From positions 1 to 34,571 of IMG/VR virus record IMGVR_UViG_3300037585_002933: a DNA stretch of 34,571 nt. One strand, written 5' to 3'. The translations under genes and the position numbers were made by a program. Below are positions 22,365-28,935 of the stretch, in pieces (position 1 is the stretch's first letter; each line of letters begins with the position of its first letter). The notes beneath the pieces were generated by a model that had not been told where the DNA came from, did not search any database, and was given only the letters and a program-made list of their open reading frames with translations. The stretch comes from a virus.

Positions 22365-23073
22365 TGAGGTTTTTTATTCTATTCAAGGAGAGGGTAAGAC
22401 CGTTGGAATACCAAGTGTATTTGTTAGATTAGGAGGGTGTAATTTAATGTGCGGTGGTATGGGAACTCAATTTGATGGAGAACTGCATAATAACGCACGA
22501 TGGAGATGTGATACTGTTGAGGTGTGGATGAAAGCAAAAAGCAAAGAGTTTAAAGATGTTTTAAATAAAGAGTGTATTGATGCTATAAAAAACAACGCTC
22601 ATATTATAATAACAGGTGGAGAGCCAATGATGCAACAAATTCAAATAATAGAATTTATAAATTATATAAAAACCAATATAAACAAAAAAGCATATTTTGA
22701 AGTTGAAACCAATGGAACTATAATGCCAAATAATTTTTTATTAAATGAAATTAATTTATGGAATTGTAGTCCTAAACTATCTAATAGTGGTAATGATAAA
22801 TCTTTAACTTATAAACCTGATGTAATAAAAAGACTTAATAAACAAAATACTATTTTTAAATTTGTAGTAGATAGTAAACAAGATTGGCTGGAAATAAAAA
22901 AAGATTATTTAATGTTAATAGATAAAGAAAAAGTTTATTTAATGCCTGCAGGAGAAAATCAAAAACTATTAAACGATAATAAAAAAATAATAGTTGAGTT
23001 AGCTAGAAATAATTATTTAAATTTTACAACAAGATTACATATAGACGTATGGAACAAAAAAACAGGAGTATAA
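22345..23073 (+). CDS. queE: QueE-type 7-carboxy-7-deazaguanine synthase with atypical Cys motif
   Basis: 242 aa, radical SAM family. The start is ATG 22345 (MKKIAISEVFYSIQGEG, the canonical QueE opening); an upstream TTG at 22309 only adds sequence overlapping queD. GGCNLMCGG then, after an 18-residue spacer, RWRCDT gives CX3CX18C for the iron-sulfur cluster instead of CX3CX2C. IIITGGEPMMQ carries the SAM-binding GGE motif, and EVETNGT and NCSPKLS are typical QueE blocks. It makes CDG, the precursor of preQ0. The stop overlaps folE by TAATG. Confidence 0.85.
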   Translation: MKKIAISEVFYSIQGEGKTVGIPSVFVRLGGCNLMCGGMGTQFDGELHNNARWRCDTVEVWMKAKSKEFKDVLNKECIDAIKNNAHIIITGGEPMMQQIQIIEFINYIKTNINKKAYFEVETNGTIMPNNFLLNEINLWNCSPKLSNSGNDKSLTYKPDVIKRLNKQNTIFKFVVDSKQDWLEIKKDYLMLIDKEKVYLMPAGENQKLLNDNKKIIVELARNNYLNFTTRLHIDVWNKKTGV

Positions 23074-23882
23074 TGGATTGGATTGAAATAATAGAAAGAG
23101 TCAAAAAAATTAAAACAAAATATCCTAATGGTAAGTTTTGGGGAGTTCCAAGAGGTGGTCAGGTTATATCAGGACTTTTAGGAAATCCAGTTAATACAAT
23201 AGAGGAAGCAGATGTTATTGTAGATGATTTAATTGACAGCGGAACAACTTATAAAAGATATAAAAAATACAATAAACCTTTTGAAGTTTTAATAGATAAA
23301 AGAAAAGAAAAAAGAGATTGGATTATTTTTCCGTGGGAAGATTCGCAAGGAGATATACAAGACAACGTTATAAGAATGTTACAATATTTTGGAGAGGATG
23401 TTAATAGAGAGGGATTAAAAGATACACCAAAAAGATATATTAAATTTTTTGAACAGTTTTTTAATCAACCTAACTGGAAGTTTACAACATTTAATAGTGA
23501 GGGGTACGATGAAATGATTATACAAACAAATATTCCTTTTTATTCTTTATGCGAACATCATATAGCACCTTTTTTTGGCTATGGTCATATAGCATATGTT
23601 CCGAATAAAAAAATAGTAGGGTTAAGTAAATTAGCAAGAACAATAGATAAATTTTCTCATAAATTACAAAACCAAGAAAGAATAACAACACAGGTTGCAA
23701 ATTTTTTAAATAAAGAGTTAGAACCAAAAGGAGTAGCTGTATCTTTAACTGCAAAACATATGTGTATGGAAATGAGGGGGGTAAAGAAACACGACACTTG
23801 GACAACAACAAACAAATTAATAGGAGTGTTTAACGATGAACACGAAACAAGATTAGAATTTTTTAATAGTATAAAAAAATGA
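23073..23882 (+). CDS. folE: Phosphoribosyltransferase-GTP cyclohydrolase I fusion
   Basis: 269 aa from ATG 23073, coupled to the queE stop; an in-frame ATG at 23049 would add eight residues inside queE. Residues 1-90 look like a small type I phosphoribosyltransferase: FWGVPRGGQVISG (22-34) and the PRPP loop VIVDDLIDSGTT (48-59). Residues about 96-267 are GTP cyclohydrolase I, which starts the pathway from GTP: SLCEHHIAPFFG with Cys160 and His163, VGLSKLAR, and Cys231 in AKHMCME as third zinc ligand, then the RGV block. The fusion is the notable feature. It overlaps the terminase small subunit (ATGA). Confidence 0.85.
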   Translation: MDWIEIIERVKKIKTKYPNGKFWGVPRGGQVISGLLGNPVNTIEEADVIVDDLIDSGTTYKRYKKYNKPFEVLIDKRKEKRDWIIFPWEDSQGDIQDNVIRMLQYFGEDVNREGLKDTPKRYIKFFEQFFNQPNWKFTTFNSEGYDEMIIQTNIPFYSLCEHHIAPFFGYGHIAYVPNKKIVGLSKLARTIDKFSHKLQNQERITTQVANFLNKELEPKGVAVSLTAKHMCMEMRGVKKHDTWTTTNKLIGVFNDEHETRLEFFNSIKK

Positions 23883-24235
23883 ACAAAACAGAACACAATA
23901 AAAAAGCATTATTAGAAGCACTAGAAAAATCATTAGGAGTAGTAACAACAGCTTGTAAGCAAGTGGGAATAGGTAGAACTACTTATTATGAATATTATAA
24001 AGACATAGAATTTAAAAAGCAAGTAGATTCAATTCAAGATATTGCTTTAGATTTTGCCGAAAGCCAACTCCATCAACAAATACAGGGAGGTAATACTGCA
24101 GCAACAATATTCTTATTAAAAACAAAAGGTAAAAAAAGGGGTTATGTAGAACGCCAAGAAATAACAGGAGCAGAGGGATTACCAACAAATGTAACAGTAG
24201 AGATTATTAGAACAAATGAAAATAAAGACGAATGA
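23879..24235 (+). CDS. terS: Terminase small subunit
   Basis: 118 aa. An N-terminal helix-turn-helix (LEKSLGVVTTACKQVGIGRTTYYEYYK, residues about 15-42 read in two parts) is followed by a helical oligomerisation region (QDIALDFAESQLHQQIQGG) and a basic segment KTKGKKRGYVER. This is the layout of phage TerS DNA-recognition subunits, and TerL is next, overlapping by 20 bases. It would mark the phage DNA packaging site. It directly follows the DNA-modification operon without a gap. Confidence 0.75.
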   Translation: MNKTEHNKKALLEALEKSLGVVTTACKQVGIGRTTYYEYYKDIEFKKQVDSIQDIALDFAESQLHQQIQGGNTAATIFLLKTKGKKRGYVERQEITGAEGLPTNVTVEIIRTNENKDE

Positions 24236-25370
24236 TGTTTACGACCATTTAATATTAAGTGATAAAAAAATAGTTGTTGAACAGGGGGGTACTCGTTCAG
24301 GAAAAACTTATAATATACTTCTTTGGATTATTTTTAGTTATTGCACAAATCAACGTAATAAAATAGTTACAATTTGCCGTAAAACTTTTCCTAGTTTAAG
24401 GGCATCAGTAATGAGAGATTTTTTAACTATACTAAAAGAGAATAAAATGTATAGTGAAGAAGCACATAATAAATCAGCAAGCGAATATGTTTTATATGGA
24501 AATCTAATTGAGTTTATTAGTTTAGATCAACCACAAAAAGTAAGAGGTAGAAAAAGAGATTTACTTTTTATCAACGAAGCTAACGAATTATTCTGGGAGG
24601 ATTGGCAACAGCTTTTATTTAGAACAAACGGTAGAATTATTTTAGATTATAATCCATCAGATGAATACCATTGGATATATGATAAAGTTATTTCTAGAGA
24701 AGATGCAGACTTTTATCAAACTAATTATTTAAACAATCCTTTTTTAGATAAGAATATAATTCAAGAAATTGAAAGACTTAAAGATACTGACGAACAATAT
24801 TGGCAAATTTATGGATTAGGTATAAAAGGAATTACAAAAGCTACAATATTTAGATATCTAGAAATAAATAAAATACCTGAACAAGCAAAGTTTTTAAGTT
24901 ATGGAATGGATTTTGGATATACTAACGACCCTACTGCTTTGATTGGTGTTTGGGTTGATGAGTTTAATTTATATATTAAGGAATATCTTTATAGAACTAT
25001 GATGACCACAAACGATATAAATAAGTTTCTGCTTTCTTTAAATATCCAAAGAGAAATGATATTTGCTGATTCAGCCGAAGTAAGATTGATTGATGAATTA
25101 AGAAGAATGGGTTGGAATATAAGACCAAGTATAAAAGGGAGGGATTCTGTTAATGCAGGAATTGATCTTTTGAAAAGATATAAATTACATATTACAAAAG
25201 ATAGTGATAATGCTATACAGGAATTTAGAAACTACAAATGGAAAGAAGATAAAAATGGTAAAATGTTAAACATTCCTATTGATGATCATAATCATTTAAT
25301 TGACAGTTTACGTTACGGAACTTATAGTATATTATCTAAACCAAACTTTGGTAGGTACGCAATTAGATAG
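24216..25370 (+). CDS. terL: Terminase large subunit
   Basis: 384 aa. ATPase domain: Walker A GGTRSGKT (24-31), Walker B LLFINEAN (116-123, with the catalytic Glu in NEAN) and the coupling block RIILDYNPSDEYHWIY. Nuclease domain, RNase H-like: Asp232 in YGMDFGYTNDP, Asp285 in FADSAE and Asp363 in HLIDSLRYG. The protein powers and cuts DNA during packaging. Length is slightly short for the family (about 400-450). It resembles PBSX/Terminase_3-type enzymes. Headful packaging with circularly permuted ends would fit the assembly overlap, but this is inferred. Confidence 0.9.
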   Translation: MKIKTNDVYDHLILSDKKIVVEQGGTRSGKTYNILLWIIFSYCTNQRNKIVTICRKTFPSLRASVMRDFLTILKENKMYSEEAHNKSASEYVLYGNLIEFISLDQPQKVRGRKRDLLFINEANELFWEDWQQLLFRTNGRIILDYNPSDEYHWIYDKVISREDADFYQTNYLNNPFLDKNIIQEIERLKDTDEQYWQIYGLGIKGITKATIFRYLEINKIPEQAKFLSYGMDFGYTNDPTALIGVWVDEFNLYIKEYLYRTMMTTNDINKFLLSLNIQREMIFADSAEVRLIDELRRMGWNIRPSIKGRDSVNAGIDLLKRYKLHITKDSDNAIQEFRNYKWKEDKNGKMLNIPIDDHNHLIDSLRYGTYSILSKPNFGRYAIR

Positions 25371-25411
25371 AAAATAATTGGAAAATTTTTAGAAAATAAT
25401 TAGAAAATAAT
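25368..25411. repeat. Four 11-bp tandem repeats with phased A tracts
   Basis: Units at 25368, 25390 and 25401 read TAGAAAATAAT; the unit at 25379 is TGGAAAATTTT. The first unit includes the terL stop codon. A4 tracts repeat every 11 bp, close to one helical turn, so the segment should be intrinsically curved. It lies 24 bp upstream of a promoter-like box. Confidence 0.7.
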
Positions 25412-25414
25412 TAG

Positions 25415-25456
25415 GTTATTAATAATTTTTAATATATATTTATAGTATTATTAACC
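25415..25456 (+). other. Imperfect inverted repeat upstream of the accessory cassette
   Basis: GGTTATTAATA near 25414-25424 can pair with TATTATTAACC near 25446-25456 with one mismatch, around an AT-rich loop that holds the promoter-like box at 25435. It could be an operator or a weak hairpin; its very low GC makes a terminator unlikely. Confidence 0.3.
25435..25445 (+). promoter_or_regulatory. Candidate promoter box for the accessory cassette
   Basis: TATATTTATAG, same 11-base class as at 5286, 13643, 14953 and 17332. It is followed by an A14 run (25457-25470) that ends in the start codon of the first accessory gene, a strong A-rich leader for a Bacteroidota ribosome. Confidence 0.45.
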
Positions 25457-25469
25457 AAAAAAAAAAAAA

Positions 25470-25670
25470 ATGAATTATTATTTCAATACCAAATATTTAA
25501 AATTACTAACTACTACACAGGTTGAAGCTGAATTAAGACAACTTCGAAAACTGGAAATAGAATTAAAAAAACATTACGCAAGACTAGAAGATATGAAAAA
25601 GATTGTTGAAATTGAAAGAAATATAACGAGATTTAAAACAAGAATTGAAAAGATTAATAACTTAAAATAA
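25470..25670 (+). CDS. Small coiled-coil protein, unknown (accessory cassette)
   Basis: 66 aa. Almost the entire protein is an amphipathic charged helix (VEAELRQLRKLEIELKKHYA, then a second helix from LEDMKKIVEIE), indicating a coiled-coil dimer. The start follows 13 A residues. First of seven small genes between terL and the tail chaperone; function unknown. Confidence 0.55.
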   Translation: MNYYFNTKYLKLLTTTQVEAELRQLRKLEIELKKHYARLEDMKKIVEIERNITRFKTRIEKINNLK

Positions 25671-25675
25671 ATAAA

Positions 25676-25828
25676 ATGAAAACAATACCAATAATAACAA
25701 ACAAAAAAGATATTAACGGAAACCGAATTTACAAAGTAGTAATTTTTGATAATTCTGAAAATATTAAAAAGGTTTTCGATAATCAAATTATGACTGATAA
25801 AGGTTATCAGTATGCAAATTTAAAATAA
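25676..25828 (+). CDS. Small protein, unknown (accessory cassette)
   Basis: 50 aa with strand-like NRIYKVVIFDNS and a Lys/Asn-rich remainder. The leader AAAATAAATAAAATGA is identical to that of the next gene, which suggests a duplicated translation-initiation segment. Function unknown. Confidence 0.5.
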   Translation: MKTIPIITNKKDINGNRIYKVVIFDNSENIKKVFDNQIMTDKGYQYANLK

Positions 25829-25833
25829 ATAAA

Positions 25834-26127
25834 ATGAGTTCAAGAAGTTACCCAATGTACAATATAATTCAATCGTGTGCTTATTCTAGTCAACCCTATA
25901 CAAAAGGGAACAAAAGCTTTGGAGTAAGAAAGCATAGTGAAATTAATGTTAAGGTAGGAAGTAGTGCCACTCACTCCAATGACTTTTGTACAATCAAGCA
26001 AAGTGTTAGAGATTTTGGAAATTGGCGAATATTTCAAATTAAAGTCGATAACAAAATTATAAAGACTGCCTATTTCAATACACGAACGAAACACTACACC
26101 AACAGAAAACCAAAAGAATTAATTTAA
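25834..26127 (+). CDS. Protein of unknown function (accessory cassette)
   Basis: 97 aa, basic, with two Cys (SCAYSSQP and NDFCTIK), and beta-type patterns (RIFQIKVDNKIIKTAYF). Base composition is less AT-rich than that of its neighbours, hinting at separate origin. It looks like a compact globular protein with possible nucleic-acid affinity from its Arg/Lys content. Not recognised. Confidence 0.5.
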   Translation: MSSRSYPMYNIIQSCAYSSQPYTKGNKSFGVRKHSEINVKVGSSATHSNDFCTIKQSVRDFGNWRIFQIKVDNKIIKTAYFNTRTKHYTNRKPKELI

Positions 26128-26137
26128 ATCTAATCAA

Positions 26138-26443
26138 ATGAAAACAAAATACATTAAAAAAGAAAAAGATTATCATTTATTATCTTTTGAAGAATGGGAA
26201 AAGAAATACAAACCCATACATAAAAGTAACGGAAACATATTTTTTGACACTCATAGTGAAAAAGATTTGAAATTTATAAAAGAATTTCAAAATAAAAATA
26301 GCATTTTAAATTGTTGGACTCTTGTTGATGGAGATGATGAATTATATATTGATTCAGGTTTGAGATGGATTAATAGAATGGAGTATGTTATAACCGAAAT
26401 ACCAAGAGAGTCAAAAGACATATTAGTACAAGCTGAATATTAA
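26138..26443 (+). CDS. Protein of unknown function (accessory cassette)
   Basis: 101 aa, mildly acidic, with a central Asp-rich strand (WTLVDGDDELYIDSGLRWI) and an N-terminal helix (LLSFEEWEKKYKPI). The A-rich leader is typical of the cassette. No Cys pair, membrane segment or enzyme motif is seen. Could be a host-interaction protein; unrecognised. Confidence 0.5.
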   Translation: MKTKYIKKEKDYHLLSFEEWEKKYKPIHKSNGNIFFDTHSEKDLKFIKEFQNKNSILNCWTLVDGDDELYIDSGLRWINRMEYVITEIPRESKDILVQAEY

Positions 26444-26453
26444 ACTAAACAAT

Positions 26454-26558
26454 ATGAAAGAAATTAAAAAATTACAAACAGGAATAGCATTAAATCACGT
26501 TAATAAAAATGGGGTTACAAAAATTAGTATTAACGAAAACAAAAAATATGAAAATTAA
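26454..26558 (+). CDS. Tiny protein, unknown (accessory cassette)
   Basis: 34 aa, basic, with one hydrophobic patch (LQTGIALNHVNKNGVTKISI) that may form a beta hairpin. It ends overlapping the next start. Low certainty because of its size. Confidence 0.35.
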   Translation: MKEIKKLQTGIALNHVNKNGVTKISINENKKYEN

Positions 26559-26694
26559 ATTAAGAGAATTATCAGAAAAAGAAAACAGAGAAAACCTATT
26601 TATTCTAGGTATAGAATTTTTAAAAGTGATAGCATACATTATTGGATTTTTTATATCTTTAAGATTAATCTATAAATTTTTTATATGGCTTTAA
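26548..26694 (+). CDS. Small membrane protein, unknown (accessory cassette)
   Basis: 48 aa from ATG 26548, preferred over an upstream in-frame ATG at 26509 because it overlaps the previous stop and gives a charged N terminus. One membrane segment (FLKVIAYIIGFFISLRLIYKFF) near residues 22-43. Function unknown; possible host-envelope target. Confidence 0.45.
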   Translation: MKIKLRELSEKENRENLFILGIEFLKVIAYIIGFFISLRLIYKFFIWL

Positions 26695-26810
26695 CATACA
26701 ACGAAGAAGAATATTCTTGTCAAAATTGTGGAGAGTATTCAGAAGATAAATATTGTTGCAAAGAATGTGAACAAGAAAATTACGTTACTATGACATACGA
26801 AAAAGGATAA
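26685..26810 (+). CDS. Small zinc-ribbon-like protein, unknown (accessory cassette)
   Basis: 41 aa with CQNC, CC and KEC: a C-xx-C...CC-xx-C arrangement that could bind one zinc ion. Acidic otherwise (EEEYS, EQE). It overlaps the preceding membrane gene and is the last gene before a terminator. Function unknown. Confidence 0.5.
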   Translation: MALTYNEEEYSCQNCGEYSEDKYCCKECEQENYVTMTYEKG

Positions 26811-26842
26811 CTTTTTTATTTGGTTTATTTTAGTTAGATTTG

Positions 26843-26870
26843 AAGGGTGGCTTTATTGCTACCCTTTTTT
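26843..26870 (+). terminator. Rho-independent terminator closing the accessory cassette
   Basis: AAGGGTGGC (26843-26851) pairs with GCTACCCTT (26858-26866) with one G-U pair and a six-base loop, followed by T to 26870. It isolates the cassette from the tail operon downstream. Confidence 0.88.
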
Positions 26871-26890
26871 TATAAACTCATTTTTAAAAG

Positions 26891-26905
26891 CGTTATATAG
26901 ATATG
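26891..26905 (+). promoter_or_regulatory. Candidate structural-gene promoter or start motif
   Basis: CGTTATATAGATATG ends in the start codon at 26903. It follows the terminator at 26843, so a new transcript must start here or there is read-through. Same 15-base pattern as at 5823. Confidence 0.5.
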
Positions 26906-27565
26906 AAATTAACATTTTTAGTTCCTGATCATTTGAAAGATATTACATTAGGACAGTATCAACAATTTGAAAAATTAAACACAAAAGAAAATCAAGATAG
27001 TGTTTTTTTAATGCAAAAAATGATAGAGATATTTTGTGGAATAAAATTTGAATTAACATTAGGATTTAAATATAATGACCTTGTTGATTCTATAAAACAT
27101 ATTACTAATATCTTAAATGAAAAACCTAAATTAAAAAACACTTTTAAATTAGGAAAAACACAATTTGGCTTTATACCAAATTTAGACGAAATAACATTAG
27201 GAGAATATATTGACCTTGATAATTATCTTGGAAAATGGGAACATATGCATAAAGCTATGTCGGTTTTATATAGACCAGTTACAAAGAAAAAAGAAAATAG
27301 ATATTTGATAGAAGAATACAAAGGAAGTATATATTCAAGGGTGATGAAAGAATGCCCAATGGATATTGTTGTGGGTTCTATGCTTTTTTTTTATCATTTA
27401 AAGAACGAGTTAATAAATCATTCCCTGAATTGTTTACACAAAGAGATAGGAACGAACCTAACTTCGGAACAGTTGAAAACTTTGCAGAAAGATGGGGGTG
27501 GTATCAATCAATCTTTGCACTCTCTAGAGGAGATATTGAAAGATTTGAACATATCTCAAAGTTAA
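26903..27565 (+). CDS. Tail assembly chaperone, short product
   Basis: 220 aa in the zero frame. It begins MKLTFLVPDHLKDITLGQYQQFE and includes EMIFCGIKF-like helical sequence, then FGFIPNLDEITLGEYIDLDNYL and a helix at PMDIVVGSMLFFYHLKNELIN. I associate this pattern with tail assembly chaperones placed upstream of the tape measure in Bacteroidota siphoviruses. A 9-T run at 27384-27392 in codons 161-164 allows a -1 shift into a second frame (next entry), the G/GT arrangement known from lambda. The zero-frame product ends 82 bases before the next gene. Confidence 0.6.
   Translation: MKLTFLVPDHLKDITLGQYQQFEKLNTKENQDSVFLMQKMIEIFCGIKFELTLGFKYNDLVDSIKHITNILNEKPKLKNTFKLGKTQFGFIPNLDEITLGEYIDLDNYLGKWEHMHKAMSVLYRPVTKKKENRYLIEEYKGSIYSRVMKECPMDIVVGSMLFFYHLKNELINHSLNCLHKEIGTNLTSEQLKTLQKDGGGINQSLHSLEEILKDLNISQS
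27384..27392 (+). other. Putative -1 ribosomal frameshift slippery site
   Basis: Nine consecutive T. In the zero frame codons TTT TTT (27386-27391) are preceded by T, giving the heptamer T TTT TTT, a permissive -1 slip site. A homopolymer length error in the assembly would produce the same appearance. Confidence 0.55.
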
Positions 27566-27651
27566 ATGTTTTTAAATGTTTAACAATGTTAACGTTTATG
27601 AAAGAAAAAAACGACATAGAAATTAGTCAAATTAAAAAGAATAAAATATGA
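27391..27651 (+). CDS. Tail assembly chaperone, frameshift extension
   Basis: Frame -1 relative to 26903, read as LSFKERVNKSFPELF... to a stop at 27651; the fused product would be 249 aa (163 zero-frame residues plus 86). It has a helical block with FAERWGWYQSIFALSRGDIERFEHI and MLTFMKEKNDIEISQIKK, similar to T-domain extensions of tail chaperones. The next gene overlaps this frame's stop by ATGA, which shows that this frame is translated. An internal ATG at 27352 is an alternative start. Confidence 0.6.
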   Translation, partial: LSFKERVNKSFPELFTQRDRNEPNFGTVENFAERWGWYQSIFALSRGDIERFEHISKLNVFKCLTMLTFMKEKNDIEISQIKKNKI

Positions 27652-27938
27652 AAAAGTCTAAAAAGAAAAAAATAGTAAATAATAAATTTTGTATTACTGA
27701 AAATTGTAAATGCGACCTACAGCCAGTATTAAATGATTTATTTCCTTATTACAGTCCAAACTGTTTAACAGAAAGTGAATTCGATCTATTAAAAGACAAC
27801 CTAATTGATAAAAACGATTTAAAGGACGATAACAAGGAGATAATTACAAAAGTATATAATAGGGTATTTAAACAAAACAAAGCTTATACGGATAAAGTAT
27901 ATAACCAAATTCAAAGGATTTACAAAGAGTTTTTATGA
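27648..27938 (+). CDS. Protein of unknown function in the tail cluster
   Basis: 96 aa. The N terminus is very basic (KKSKKKK), followed by three Cys (FCITENCKC, NCL) and a charged helical second half ending IYKEFL. It overlaps both neighbours by ATGA, so it is part of the tail operon. Possibly a minor tail or assembly protein; unrecognised. Confidence 0.5.
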   Translation: MKKSKKKKIVNNKFCITENCKCDLQPVLNDLFPYYSPNCLTESEFDLLKDNLIDKNDLKDDNKEIITKVYNRVFKQNKAYTDKVYNQIQRIYKEFL

Positions 27939-28408
27939 GCCAACAAGGAACTAGAGCATTTTATCAGATAACGGAACAAATTAAAACGCAATTACTAGAG
28001 GATGTAAATTGCAATACAGTTACGTTTGGAAATATTACAGATATTGATTTATCTAAACAAACTATATTTCCTTTAAGTCATATAATGGTAAACAATGTTA
28101 GCTTTCCAAATAATACAATAAATTTTAATATTACAGTTATGTCAATGGATATAGTTGATGTATCTAAAGATGAAACAACAGATATATTTAGAGGTAATAA
28201 TAATCTTCAAGATGTTTTAAATACTCAATTAGAAGTGCAAAATAGATTAATACACGAATTAAAAAGAGGAGATTTATTTACTAGTATGTATCAGGTTTTA
28301 GGAGAACCAAGTACAGAAGTTTTTACAGATAGATTTGAAAACGAAATAGCAGGGTGGGCGGTTACGTTTGATATAATTACAAATAATGATATTTCAATTT
28401 GCGACTAA
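27935..28408 (+). CDS. Putative tail terminator or neck protein
   Basis: 157 aa, mixed alpha/beta. The C-terminal portion (VQNRLIHELKRGDLFTSM then EPSTEVFTDRFENEIAGW followed by AVTFDI) resembles tail completion or terminator proteins that cap the tube in siphoviruses. It lies between the chaperone and an HK97 gp10-like gene. The assignment is based on gene order and overall pattern. Confidence 0.5.
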   Translation: MSQQGTRAFYQITEQIKTQLLEDVNCNTVTFGNITDIDLSKQTIFPLSHIMVNNVSFPNNTINFNITVMSMDIVDVSKDETTDIFRGNNNLQDVLNTQLEVQNRLIHELKRGDLFTSMYQVLGEPSTEVFTDRFENEIAGWAVTFDIITNNDISICD

Positions 28409-28935
28409 TGGAATTAAAAGAAGTAAATAAAAGATTAAATGAATTTGGAAAGTATGTTGTGCAACAAGCTAGGTCTAGATTAAGTAAAAGCAAAAAAAAC
28501 AATACTAAAGAATTATACAATAGTTTATATTATTGGATAGAAGAAACTGAACAGGGATCAAAGATACGTTTTGAAATGGAAGATTATGGAATGTATCAAG
28601 ATTTAGGAGTAAAAGGAAAAAATCCAAGTTTAGTAAAAAACGGAAAACAAAAAGCACCAAATAGTCCTTTTAAATATAAAACTAAAATGCCACCAATGAA
28701 GTCTTTAATGAATTGGGCAAAAAAGAAAAACATCCGCTTTAGAGATTCACAAGGAAAATACACTAGAGGTAATTATCAAACTATTGCTTTTTGGTTACAA
28801 AAAAGAATATTTGCACAAGGAATAAAACCGAGTTTATTTTTTACAAAACCTTTTGAAAAGGCATATAAAGAATTACCTGATATGTTAGCAAATGATTTTG
28901 GAATTGATTTTGATAAATTTTTAGACAGAAAATAA
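28408..28935 (+). CDS. HK97 gp10-like tail completion protein
   Basis: 175 aa from ATG 28408, which overlaps the previous stop; a TTG at 28399 would add three residues. N-terminal helix (LNEFGKYVVQQARSRL), then the gp10-like TKELYNSLYYWIEE, FEMEDYGMYQDLGVKG motif, and a basic middle (KNGKQKAPNSPFKYKTK). C-terminal helices with FTKPFEKAYKELPDML close the protein. Such proteins connect tail tube and neck. The next gene starts inside its stop (TAATG). Confidence 0.6.
   Translation: MELKEVNKRLNEFGKYVVQQARSRLSKSKKNNTKELYNSLYYWIEETEQGSKIRFEMEDYGMYQDLGVKGKNPSLVKNGKQKAPNSPFKYKTKMPPMKSLMNWAKKKNIRFRDSQGKYTRGNYQTIAFWLQKRIFAQGIKPSLFFTKPFEKAYKELPDMLANDFGIDFDKFLDRK

Noticed and set aside
24984-24994. TATCTTTATAG promoter-like box
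   Set aside because: It is within the terL coding sequence with no gene start downstream nearby; treated as chance and noted as a caution for the motif class.
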